From assembly GCA_964389375.1 (NCBI GenBank), contig CAYMDP010000036.1, positions 1 through 28,659 of the forward strand: 28,659 bases of DNA, given 5' to 3'. Positions 14,869 through 22,700 of the stretch are shown piece by piece (within the stretch, counting starts at the first letter, position 1; each line of letters begins with the position of its first letter). Position numbers and translations under genes: made by a program. Source of the stretch: CAYMDP01 sp964389375. Its GTDB lineage: Bacteria > Bdellovibrionota > Bdellovibrionia > Bdellovibrionales > UBA1609. The notes beneath the pieces are model-generated. The model had not been told where the DNA came from and did not search any database. It saw only the letters and a program-made list of their open reading frames with translations.

Positions 14869-16074
14869 ATGGAGCCTAAAATTCTTATGAAAACCGCGGG
14901 CCAGATTTTAAAAGTCCTTGTTGTCTTAGTCCTCAGCTTAAACCGAGCCTCGGCTCAGGGAAGAAACCCGGACTCAACGCAGACCGCTGGAAAATCGATG
15001 CGAACTCCTGGGATGAATTATATTCTGACTCACCCGGGCTCAGTGGCGGAGCTTAAACGCAGCATCACAGAAGTCCCTGATATTCAGTTTGAAGAAGGCA
15101 GTAAGCTACAGTGGCCACCAGTTCCAAGAGCCTGGTTAGAATATGCCACGACTGACTATATGTCCTCGAACACATTTTTTGGCTTTAAATTTAGCCCTAA
15201 CCTTTTTGGTTTTAGCTCTGTCACGGCAGCAAAACTTAGTTTTGATTTTAGATACCAAGTTAAAACCAGCTTCGTTGTCATTGCCGCAAAAGAACCACTT
15301 TCGGAATTAGACCACTCCCGAAAGATGTTTCAGTTCGATGACAATATGAAGACTTATTTAAACGTTGCCCCAAATGTTCCCATGGTTGGCCTTTGTATAT
15401 TTGAGGCACACTTTGCTTTCGATAAAGGGAAAACTTTAAATTTTGAATATCTTGGAAGTGGACAAAGTGTAAATAAGGGAAAAATTGAGAGCATGACTAA
15501 CACTCACTTTTCTCCTTTCTTTCAGATTAAATCCTCGAATGAAAATTCGGAAGAAACCGCAAGACGCTCGATCCTTTCTATAGATGCCTACCAAAACCGT
15601 TGTGCCGAAATTTACAAACAGAAGATCGAAGCCCAAGTCACTGCAGAATTCTCTCAACAAATTATGAGCTTTGTTTTTCACAATCACCCAAAAAGCCAAT
15701 GTAAGCCTGACCCTGGGCCCGCGGCTCCTGAAGGTGACGCCTCTTGCATGAATTGGTTTGAAGAAAACTTTAAAGAAACCACCAAAAAACTAACTGTTCC
15801 TCGCTGTACACTTGTACGAGGCGGGATTCATACTTGTAGTTTGAAAGCAAAATCCGAAGGTGTGTCTTGCCCGATGTACCTGAACTCGGATCGCAGTTAT
15901 TCTGACCAGCCTATGGATTCAAAATCCAGAAAAGTTTCAACACGAGATGTCCAGTTTCCGGACTACCCCTGCGATCAAGACTTAGGACTAAGCTGTCAGC
16001 TTGAAAAAGAACCTCTGTTTATAGGCAACATCCCCATCACCAAAGCCACGGCTCGGTGTCAAAAAACAAAATGA
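14869..16074 (+). CDS. Cysteine-rich exported protein of unknown function
   Basis: 401 residues from the ATG at 14869; an ATG at 14887 is an alternative start, and neither has a convincing SD. A Sec signal peptide with ASA/Q cleavage ends at residue 29. The mature protein has about ten cysteines, most in the last third (for example SQC, ASCMNW, PRC, HTCSL, VSCPMY, YPC, LSC, ARC), suggesting disulfide bonds in the periplasm or outside the cell. The first half is hydrophobic and aromatic (NTFFGFKFSPNLFGFSS) and may be beta-rich. I recognise no domain. It is monocistronic: the upstream gene is divergent and an AT-rich hairpin follows the stop. Confidence 0.8.
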   Translation: MEPKILMKTAGQILKVLVVLVLSLNRASAQGRNPDSTQTAGKSMRTPGMNYILTHPGSVAELKRSITEVPDIQFEEGSKLQWPPVPRAWLEYATTDYMSSNTFFGFKFSPNLFGFSSVTAAKLSFDFRYQVKTSFVVIAAKEPLSELDHSRKMFQFDDNMKTYLNVAPNVPMVGLCIFEAHFAFDKGKTLNFEYLGSGQSVNKGKIESMTNTHFSPFFQIKSSNENSEETARRSILSIDAYQNRCAEIYKQKIEAQVTAEFSQQIMSFVFHNHPKSQCKPDPGPAAPEGDASCMNWFEENFKETTKKLTVPRCTLVRGGIHTCSLKAKSEGVSCPMYLNSDRSYSDQPMDSKSRKVSTRDVQFPDYPCDQDLGLSCQLEKEPLFIGNIPITKATARCQKTK

Positions 16075-16087
16075 TTGCAGAACAGGA

Positions 16088-16124
16088 TAACTCTTTGATT
16101 CAAATCAGTTTAATCAAAGAGTTA
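16088..16124. terminator. AT-rich hairpin after the cysteine-rich protein gene
   Basis: TAACTCTTTGATT (16088-16100) pairs exactly with AATCAAAGAGTTA (16112-16124) around an 11-nt loop, 14 bp after the stop. There is no T-run beyond it, so it is a possible terminator or 3' stabiliser. Confidence 0.5.
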
Positions 16125-16317
16125 AATCTGACAAAAGACCCTTACTTTGTGCCTTTTAGGACAATTGTTGCGACACTTTCGCCCTACAATTCTCTGGACA
16201 AAATCGGACCCCCTGATAAACTAGACAAGTTAATTGCTACTTTATGAGACTCAGGATCAGTTCTTTTTGCTCCCCTTGACCTCTTGAAGCGGCCTTTTCG
16301 CCCATAGGAGGTTCCAC

Positions 16318-16659
16318 GTGGGAAATAAGTTATATATCGGCAATCTCAGCTTCTCTACAACTGATGAAGGCCTATCCAGTCTTTTCGCTCAATTCGGCAC
16401 TGTCGAATCTGCAAAAGTCATTACAGATCGCGATTCGGGTCGAAGCAAAGGCTTTGGCTTTATCGAGATGAGCTCTCCTGAAGAAGCTCAAGAGGCCATT
16501 GAAAAACTAAATGGTTCTCAGTTTGACGGAAGAAACCTAACTGTCAGCGAAGCTCGCCCAATGGCTCCTAAAGGAGACCGCGGTGGTGGATTCGGTGGTC
16601 GTCGCAGTGGCGGCGGTGGTGGTGGTGGCGGCGGCTTTGGACGCGGCAACCGTTACTAA
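16318..16659 (+). CDS. RRM-type RNA-binding protein with glycine-rich tail
   Basis: 113 residues from a GTG at 16318 with a perfect AGGAGG six bases upstream. A single RNA recognition motif covers residues 3-80, with RNP2 LYIGNL (5-10) and RNP1 KGFGFIEM (44-51). The last 30 residues are Gly/Arg-rich (FGGRRSGGGGGG...), as in the small cold-inducible Rbp proteins of cyanobacteria and some proteobacteria. It probably binds single-stranded RNA as a chaperone. An IF-1-like gene follows after 37 bp in the same direction. Confidence 0.92.
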   Translation: MGNKLYIGNLSFSTTDEGLSSLFAQFGTVESAKVITDRDSGRSKGFGFIEMSSPEEAQEAIEKLNGSQFDGRNLTVSEARPMAPKGDRGGGFGGRRSGGGGGGGGGFGRGNRY

Positions 16660-16696
16660 ATTTTATTAATTCACTTATAGAAAAGAGATTTTAAGC

Positions 16697-16945
16697 ATGG
16701 CAAAAGACGACCTAGTCAGTCTTGACGGACGAGTTTGTGATCAGTCGGGTGGCGGAATTTTAAAAGTTGAACTCGACAATGGAAACATCGTCTCTGGTCG
16801 TCTTTGCGGCAAGATGAAAAAGTTTAGAATCAAAGTTGTCGTGGGAGACTGGGTCACCATTGGAGTTTCTCCATATGATCCTTCTCACGGCATTATTACC
16901 CATCGACATAAAGGGCGCCCACCGGCTCCTTCAAATCTTCCTTAA
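16697..16945 (+). CDS. infA: Translation initiation factor IF-1-like protein
   Basis: 82 residues, a little longer than E. coli IF-1 (72). The S1/OB fold is recognisable: MAKDDLVSLDGRV, LKVELDNGNIVSGRLCGKMKKFRI, GDWVTIGVSPYD and GIITHRHKGR, each aligning with IF-1 landmarks. It departs from the usual sequence at several places (two cysteines, HRHKGRPPAPS instead of YR-F-K/R at the end), so it may be a second, specialised copy. It is not in the usual ribosomal-protein or secY context but behind an RRM gene. A weak AAGAGA sits nine bases before the ATG. Confidence 0.85.
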   Translation: MAKDDLVSLDGRVCDQSGGGILKVELDNGNIVSGRLCGKMKKFRIKVVVGDWVTIGVSPYDPSHGIITHRHKGRPPAPSNLP

Positions 16946-17122
16946 AATTTTAAGTTCTCGACTATCCGCTCGACGAAAGTCCTCAAGCGCCATCGGCTTG
17001 GAGTGTATTGATATAAAAGCTGGACCCAGGCCAGTCCTCATTGCGCCAGACAGAGGTGTAGATCCGTTGGTGCATGGGCGAATTAGTTAAGTCCCGGACT
17101 TTTTCTGACCGATCAATCCCAC

Positions 17123-18124
17123 ATGATCGCGCAAAGATTAACGAATTTAAAAAAATCACGTGTAAGATTTGTTGCAAGTCTTCTTTCACTCGGAATTTTG
17201 CTGAGTTCGTGTGGCGATGACACTTTCTTAGACGAAGCGCTACGCGTGGATGAAGCATTTCGCTATTTTAATAGTGGAGATGTGATCATTGTCTCAGGCG
17301 GAGCGGTCGCAACAACAACAGCACCCTACCCTCTACACATGATCACTCAATGGTCTAAAGATGGAGAGTACATCAGGACGTTGGCAGAGACTACTGCGGC
17401 CGCAACTTATCTTTATGCTACAGACATTAATCCCGAAGCGACAAGCATATTTTATTCCGTAGAAAATGCAGACAGAATTGAACGCATAGATATGAGCACT
17501 CTGATTACAACGACTCATATCATTGACCCCCAACTGACAGGAACAACAGTCCGTGGAGTCGCCTCTCTCAGCGACGGAGGAACGGTGGTTGCTGAATCCA
17601 CCACGATCGTAGAAAAATTTGATGCAAACCAAGTTCGAGTCACTACGAATTTTCCGATCACTGTAACCGCTACGATTCAACACTTAAAACGAATCTCTGG
17701 AGATCGTTTCGTATTGCTGTTCAATGGTGGAGTCGACAACCCTAGAGTTTATAGTAACGAGGGAGTTCTACTACACTCGATTGCGGGACCCGCTTGCGCC
17801 GCGAACTGCGATCCAAACGATATCGTTGAACTTCCGGACGGAAGATTCGTGGTCAGCTATAATATTGCCAGCCTAAATAGTCTCGAAATTTTTGATAGCT
17901 CATTTAATCACCTCGGCCAACTATTACGAAATACCACCATCCTTCCCACTCCTGGAGCCCTTGCAGTCTTGGAGAATGGGGACGTACTTGCCTGCACCAC
18001 GGTTTTAAATACCTGTGAACGAATTGCGATTGATGGAATAACTGGATCACGCGTCGGGACGAGTGCCTTTATTGGCGATGCCTCACGGATTCGGCAACCC
18101 ACCTCTGTGCAGGTTGTGCCATGA
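17123..18124 (+). CDS. Lipoprotein, probably beta-propeller
   Basis: 333 residues. An N-terminal signal ends in the lipobox LSSC with Cys30; GDD follows, so membrane anchoring is expected. The mature protein has repeated strand-turn units with propeller-like phrases (WSKDGEYIRTLAE, GVASLSDGGTVVAE, IVELPDGRFVVSYN, LAVLENGDVLACT), consistent with an NHL/WD-like propeller of five to seven blades. Family is otherwise not recognised. No SD is visible before the ATG. Its last four bases, ATGA, overlap the start of the next gene, so the two proteins are made together. Confidence 0.82.
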   Translation: MIAQRLTNLKKSRVRFVASLLSLGILLSSCGDDTFLDEALRVDEAFRYFNSGDVIIVSGGAVATTTAPYPLHMITQWSKDGEYIRTLAETTAAATYLYATDINPEATSIFYSVENADRIERIDMSTLITTTHIIDPQLTGTTVRGVASLSDGGTVVAESTTIVEKFDANQVRVTTNFPITVTATIQHLKRISGDRFVLLFNGGVDNPRVYSNEGVLLHSIAGPACAANCDPNDIVELPDGRFVVSYNIASLNSLEIFDSSFNHLGQLLRNTTILPTPGALAVLENGDVLACTTVLNTCERIAIDGITGSRVGTSAFIGDASRIRQPTSVQVVP

Positions 18125-18756
18125 TTTTAAAGGCTCTAAGACTCTCAGCTTATGTCCTAGCTCTAACCTTTGGGCCAATCTCGATTTCGAATGCACAAAA
18201 TATTTCGAGCACTGGATGGACCTCATACCTGCAGTTAAATCCTCTGCTTGGCTATACCTATGCAAATATTTACGGACAGGGAACTGTGCCGACCTATAAA
18301 GGTTTAACTTATGGCGCGGAGATCACTTACTTGGTGGGAACACCTGCCTTTTCTATGGCGCCGTTTTTTGCCTATAAAAGTCTTTCTCTTGAAAATACAT
18401 CCAACTCGAGTCTTCAGAAAGAAAGTCTTTCGGGAAGCCAACTGAATTACGGAGTGATGGCAGTCAGTCATTCAATGTACTTAAAAGCGAGTTACTCACA
18501 GCTTAGAATCAAGGACGAAGTTCGAGGTCAAATTAACAATTCAAAAAATCTGAAAAGCGACGGCGTCGAGCTTGGAGCCGGGGTCACCTACAAGTTCACT
18601 CCCATGATTTGGAGCAGCCTAGGTCTTGATCTAAATACTTTTAAATTTGATCCAGCAAAAAATCCGATCACGGATCGCCTTGACTATGTCAGCTACACCT
18701 TGATGTTTTCGATCAACATCGGAATTCCTTCTGGTCCATTGGACTTGTTACCCTAA
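18121..18756 (+). CDS. Outer-membrane beta-barrel protein candidate
   Basis: 211 residues; ATG overlaps the preceding stop (ATGA). A signal peptide ends at SNA/Q (residue 25). The mature part shows amphipathic alternating strands with aromatic residues (SYLQLNPLLGYTYANIYG, YGVMAVSHSMYLKASYSQL, VELGAGVTYKF, VSYTLMFSINIGI) fitting an eight-stranded barrel. It does not end in the usual aromatic residue but in DLLP, so the final strand is probably VSYTLMFSINIGI. Family not identified. Likely partner of the coupled lipoprotein. Confidence 0.78.
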   Translation: MILKALRLSAYVLALTFGPISISNAQNISSTGWTSYLQLNPLLGYTYANIYGQGTVPTYKGLTYGAEITYLVGTPAFSMAPFFAYKSLSLENTSNSSLQKESLSGSQLNYGVMAVSHSMYLKASYSQLRIKDEVRGQINNSKNLKSDGVELGAGVTYKFTPMIWSSLGLDLNTFKFDPAKNPITDRLDYVSYTLMFSINIGIPSGPLDLLP

Positions 18757-18772
18757 GGCCTCCTTCCCGATA

Positions 18773-18788
18773 GATTTCGCAAGAAATC
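18773..18788. terminator. Small hairpin between convergent genes
   Basis: GATTTC-GCAA-GAAATC, a 6-bp stem with a GNRA tetraloop, followed on the plus strand by CTACAATTTTAATT. Weak terminator candidate for the lipoprotein/barrel operon. Confidence 0.35.
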
Positions 18789-18942
18789 CTACAATTTTAA
18801 TTGATCGTTTATTTGTCCAAAATCCGCTTGAATCAGAGGGCCAGAGCCTTCTGTAAAAATATTTTCGCAACTAAGAAGAAATTCGAGTTTTTAAAAGCCC
18901 AAAAAGGCGGAGGGGATAAAATCTATTGGCAAGAACCTCATT

Positions 18943-20748
18943 TTAACTCGACAGAGACTCAATCTCGTCTCCGAGCTTTGCCCACTCGGTCTCCAACTCT
19001 TGAATCATCAAGCTATTGTTTGCCATTTGGCTTGCGCAAGCCGAAAGGTCTGAGGATCCGGCTACGATTTGCTCGTTTAAAGTCTTATTCTCCTGCTCTA
19101 ATTTTTCGATTTTAGATTCGACTTTAGCCAAGGATTTTTGAAGCTCCTTGATCTTTCGATCGCGATCCTTCTTCGAAAAGCCATCTTGTTTTTGAATTTT
19201 TTCTTTTGGGGTCTCATCATGCTGATCCACCTCTGCATAGGCCTTAGAACTGTCCCCTAGGTTCATCTGAACACTCCAGACATACTCGTCGTAGCTTCCT
19301 GGGTAAACGAGAACCTGACCCGAAGAGACTTCCAAAATTTTAGTCCCGATCCGTCTGATAAATCCTCGGTCGTGACTGACGACGACTAGGGTGCCCGGGT
19401 ATTTTTCTAAAGCTTGGGTCAAAGCTTCGACAGTTTGAAAGTCTAAATGATTCGTTGGCTCATCCAGCAAAAGCAGAGGCGCTTTTTGCAATAAAATTCG
19501 CCCCAAGGCGACCCGAGATTTTTCTCCTCCGGACAGCACCTTAATCTTTTTTCGAATGGCATCGCCCGAAAACAACAAAGATCCCGCCATATCCAAAACT
19601 TGCTGGCGCTCGAGGTCGGGTCCTGCGGCTTCTTCTAAAGATTCAAAAACAGTCTGTGAAGGATCCAAAACCTCGACCACATGTTGGTTAAAAATCGCGA
19701 GGTGAACCTGATAACCTAAGACTCGTTCCCCTTTTGAGGGGGCCAAAGTTCCAGCAAGGCCTTTTAAAAGGGTGGATTTTCCCGCCCCGTTAAGCCCTAC
19801 GACCGCGACATGATCACCACGTTTGATTTCGACATTTACTTTCTCAAGAACTTTTTTTTCAGGATAACCCAAAGCCACTTCACTCAACTGCAAAACGACT
19901 TTTCCAACATGTGGAGGTGGTGGAATGCGAATACTTGCGCCAACGGCCAAGGGTTTAAGCTCGATGGTTTCCATTCGTTTTAAACTTTTTAATCGACTTT
20001 GAGCTTGCCGAGCCTTTGTGGCCTTTGCTCCGAAGCGATTAACGAACTCTAAAATGGCTTTACGTTTTTCCGCTAAGTTTCGGGACCTGGCTTCAAGCTG
20101 AGATCTTAAGAGTTCTTTTTGTTCGAAGTAATCATCGATATTTCCGTTGTACTTAACGACGTCTCCTTGCTCGATCTCAAGAATATGATCGGTCGTTCGG
20201 CGCAAAAATTCGCGGTCATGGGAGATCAGCAGAAATGCGCCCTCATAACTCTGCAAAAAATTTTCTAAAATTAATGTTGTCTCAAGATCAAGGTAATTTG
20301 TGGGCTCATCCAGCAACATGAGGTTTGGATCTTGTCCAATCAGAGCCAAAAGCTTAATCCTCATGCGGTAACCACCGCTTAAGCTTTTAATCGGGACATC
20401 GAAGATTTCGTCGCCCAATTGAAGTTCTCGGCCTTTGGACTTAATTTGCCAAAGAGGAAGACGCGAAACCCGCTCTAAAAAAGTATTTGCGGTCTCACCA
20501 GGTTCCCAACTGTCATGCTGAGAGAGATAGCCCAAACGCAACTCTCTAGAACGAATCAGCTGGCCCTCATCTAAACTTTCTTCTCCGATTAAAATTTTGA
20601 ACAGAGTGGTCTTACCGGCGCCATTTGGCCCAATCACACCGACGTGTTCATTTTCGTTAATTGAAAAATGAACATCCTCAAAGAGGTTTCTTGCGCCGAA
20701 AGACTTTCGTGCCGCATGGATTTGTAGAAGGTTTGAGACTTGGGCCAT
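18943..20748 (-). CDS. ABC-F family ATPase (Uup/YheS-like)
   Basis: 601 residues with two ABC domains and no membrane segment. Domain 1: Walker A GPNGAGKT (40-47), signature LSGGYRMR (123-130), Walker B LMLLDEPTN (143-151). Domain 2: Walker A GLNGAGKST (318-326), signature LSGGEKSR (405-412), Walker B LLLLDEPTN (425-433). The inter-domain ABC-F linker (about 210-270) has the AKATKARQAQSRLKSLKRME pattern close to YheS. A charged coiled coil fills about residues 530-601. ABC-F proteins bind the ribosomal E site and relieve stalled translation or act as antibiotic protectors. YheS-like housekeeping use is the more likely of the two here. Confidence 0.9.
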   Translation of the reverse strand: MAQVSNLLQIHAARKSFGARNLFEDVHFSINENEHVGVIGPNGAGKTTLFKILIGEESLDEGQLIRSRELRLGYLSQHDSWEPGETANTFLERVSRLPLWQIKSKGRELQLGDEIFDVPIKSLSGGYRMRIKLLALIGQDPNLMLLDEPTNYLDLETTLILENFLQSYEGAFLLISHDREFLRRTTDHILEIEQGDVVKYNGNIDDYFEQKELLRSQLEARSRNLAEKRKAILEFVNRFGAKATKARQAQSRLKSLKRMETIELKPLAVGASIRIPPPPHVGKVVLQLSEVALGYPEKKVLEKVNVEIKRGDHVAVVGLNGAGKSTLLKGLAGTLAPSKGERVLGYQVHLAIFNQHVVEVLDPSQTVFESLEEAAGPDLERQQVLDMAGSLLFSGDAIRKKIKVLSGGEKSRVALGRILLQKAPLLLLDEPTNHLDFQTVEALTQALEKYPGTLVVVSHDRGFIRRIGTKILEVSSGQVLVYPGSYDEYVWSVQMNLGDSSKAYAEVDQHDETPKEKIQKQDGFSKKDRDRKIKELQKSLAKVESKIEKLEQENKTLNEQIVAGSSDLSACASQMANNSLMIQELETEWAKLGDEIESLSS

Positions 20749-20896
20749 AGTGCCCCGAACCTAATGCCTACTTTTACAATTGTCACGTTCTGTGGGAAGA
20801 ATCGAAGCGCTAAATAGGGCTGACACCTTCCTCCGGGCCTTTGTTATGTGTTAACCTGCTTCAACTTTAAACTCTCGCATGAAAGGAGTGATAACC

Positions 20897-21319
20897 TTGA
20901 AAACAATCCTAGTGACCAGCAAAGAAAATCATAAACTGACTCACGATATTCGGTCCCAGAAACATCATATTCTTGCGGACGAGCCCGAGGTTTTGGGCGG
21001 ACAAGATTTGGGAATGTCTCCCTACGAACTTCTTCTTTCGGCCCTTGGTGCCTGCACAGCGATGACTATTCGGATGTATGCTGACTTAAAGGGAATTCCT
21101 TTGACCAAGGTCAAAGTCGAATTGACTCACGACAAAGTCAACGCTGAGGATTACAAAAAGGGTGAAACTCAGTCTGGAAAGATCGATAAAATTCAGAAAC
21201 GAATTACCCTAGAGGGGGATTTCACAACAGAACAACACGAGCGCATGCTATCCATCGCCGAAAGATGTCCCGTCAATCGCACTTTGCACTCGGAAATATG
21301 GACCGAATCTCTTCCCTGA
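20897..21319 (+). CDS. OsmC/Ohr family protein (YhfA-like)
   Basis: 140 residues from a TTG at 20897, chosen because AAGGAG (20883-20888) is eight bases upstream; an ATG at 20879 would place that SD inside the gene. OsmC-fold motifs: GGQDLGMSPYELLLSALGACTAMT with the first cysteine, and AERCPVNRTL with the second. In Ohr/OsmC these two cysteines reduce organic hydroperoxides. The YhfA-like subgroup has the same pair, but its substrate is unclear. Cytosolic; divergent from the ABC-F gene, with about 148 bp between the two starts. Confidence 0.85.
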   Translation: MKTILVTSKENHKLTHDIRSQKHHILADEPEVLGGQDLGMSPYELLLSALGACTAMTIRMYADLKGIPLTKVKVELTHDKVNAEDYKKGETQSGKIDKIQKRITLEGDFTTEQHERMLSIAERCPVNRTLHSEIWTESLP

Positions 21320-21328
21320 TCTAAGACC

Positions 21329-21970
21329 CTAAACAATAAGGTCAAACCTTCGGCGAAGCCTCGGACGAATGACCCAGTAATAATAGATAATCCCGGTAAA
21401 TGCGCCCCCAAGGTGAGCTCCATGTCCGATGGGAAGCCCGCCACCCTGGGCTTGTGCGACCAGGCCCCAAATATCCAGACCAATAAAAACCAATGCTCCA
21501 AACAAGGCCGGAATGGGAATAAAGCCCAGCAGCAGAATGCGCTCTTTCGGAAAAATAAAAGAGAAAACTAACACTAAACCTGCAACAGCTCCGGATGCTC
21601 CAAGGGCCGGAAGACCTGGGGCATCAAGAAATAATAAAGAAACGAGGCAATGACTTAGCGAGCTTAAAATTCCAGCCAAAAGATAAAAGCTCAAAAAAGA
21701 CCTGCGACCCAGAATCATCTCAAGCAAAGTCCCAAAGCTGTTTAAAACAAACATATTCACGAAGATATGGAGCAACATATTGTGAGAAAAAACCGAAGTC
21801 AGAAGAGTCCAGATGCGGCCTTCGGCCAAAGCGTCCCAACTGACCAAAAAATTCTCGGTCATCGGGCTTTCACTCTCGCTGCCAAAAAACTTCCAGGCCA
21901 CAAAGACCAAAATGTTTAAACATATAATGCTCGGAACCAAAATTGGCCGAAAGCGTTTTGAATCATCCAT
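21329..21970 (-). CDS. Rhomboid family intramembrane serine protease
   Basis: 213 residues, about six hydrophobic segments. Rhomboid landmarks: RIWTLLTSVFSH (52-63), HIFVNMFVL with H68 and N72, catalytic Ser126 in GASGAVAG, and catalytic His in GHGAHLGG (H186 by alignment). The HxxxN and GxSG pairs needed for catalysis are intact. Rhomboids cleave membrane-embedded substrates. The substrate here is unknown. It is convergent with the OsmC gene, with 9 bp between stops. Confidence 0.92.
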   Translation of the reverse strand: MDDSKRFRPILVPSIICLNILVFVAWKFFGSESESPMTENFLVSWDALAEGRIWTLLTSVFSHNMLLHIFVNMFVLNSFGTLLEMILGRRSFLSFYLLAGILSSLSHCLVSLLFLDAPGLPALGASGAVAGLVLVFSFIFPKERILLLGFIPIPALFGALVFIGLDIWGLVAQAQGGGLPIGHGAHLGGAFTGIIYYYWVIRPRLRRRFDLIV

Positions 21971-22106
21971 TTTACTTGATACCCATGGCTATTAAACCTA
22001 GCAAAGAGAACTTAAGGTGACACGAGCAATCTCTTTTTAAAATACCTTGCACCAATTTTAAGCCCCAGGTTAGCCTAACTGCGTACCAGAAAAAGGGGAT
22101 AATAAA

Positions 22107-22388
22107 ATGAAACAAATCTTTGCAGCCTTTGTTCTAAGCTTCAGTCTTTCAGCCTCCGCTGATTCATTCGAAACAAGTAGTTTTTCTGTTCGCTATGTTG
22201 GGGATTGCATTAGTTGGGTTATGCTCAGTTCGGATTCAGGATTTGGCTATGGCTGTAGCGGCTACCCACTTACGGTTCAGGTCCCAGACGCTCCGTCTTT
22301 AAAACTCACTATTGACCGCCTCGAGCAAAGGATTCAGGCTCTTGAGAGCCGCTTGGCAGAGCTTGAGACGATCTCAGGATCTCGGTAA
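22107..22388 (+). CDS. Small exported protein with C-terminal coiled coil
   Basis: 93 residues; ATG preceded by AAGGGGA. The signal peptide ends at ASA/D (residue 18). The mature protein has two cysteines (GDC and YGC) that could pair, then a heptad-type segment LKLTIDRLEQRIQALESRLAELE (residues 65-87), suggesting oligomerisation. No family is recognised. Convergent with the next small gene, 7 bp apart. Confidence 0.72.
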   Translation: MKQIFAAFVLSFSLSASADSFETSSFSVRYVGDCISWVMLSSDSGFGYGCSGYPLTVQVPDAPSLKLTIDRLEQRIQALESRLAELETISGSR

Positions 22389-22395
22389 TTCGACT

Positions 22396-22641
22396 TTATT
22401 CTTTTGTTTTAAGCTGATCTTCATTGTCATCAATGAAGGTCTTAATGTCGTCGGCAATTTCAAGAAGCTTTAGCCACTGCTCTTTATATAAAGTCACAGG
22501 AAAGCGACCCATTCCATAAATCGAAAGCGCGCCCTTGGCGCTGACCTTCATCGACAAAGTTCCTCGAGGAGGCTTAGATCCCTTTAAGGCCTGGTTCTCA
22601 GCTTTAAGTCTTTCCACTTCAGCACGAAGATCGTCTGACAT
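22396..22641 (-). CDS. Small conserved cytosolic protein with coiled-coil N-terminus
   Basis: 81 residues; ATG with AAGGAGA upstream. Residues 1-20 (MSDDLRAEVERLKAENQALK) form a short coiled coil; the rest is a compact unit with the strikingly regular LSMKVSAKGALSIYGMGRFP followed by VTLYKEQW and an acidic helix ending in a Lys/Glu tail. I recall similar hypothetical proteins in cyanobacteria and myxobacteria, but that is memory, not a search. Function unknown. Confidence 0.72.
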   Translation of the reverse strand: MSDDLRAEVERLKAENQALKGSKPPRGTLSMKVSAKGALSIYGMGRFPVTLYKEQWLKLLEIADDIKTFIDDNEDQLKTKE

Positions 22642-22700
22642 CTCGTTGTCTCCTTTTAAAATGCATTTGGAATTTAGTATTACCGAGGCTCAGCCTCAGG

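Noticed and set aside
16056..16247. 63-codon frame overlapping the end of the cysteine-rich protein
   Set aside because: Overlaps the previous gene and spans the hairpin at 16088-16124; no SD.
18801..19115. 104-codon plus-strand frame at the end of the ABC-F gene
   Set aside because: Mostly antisense to the ABC-F coiled coil; no SD or domain.
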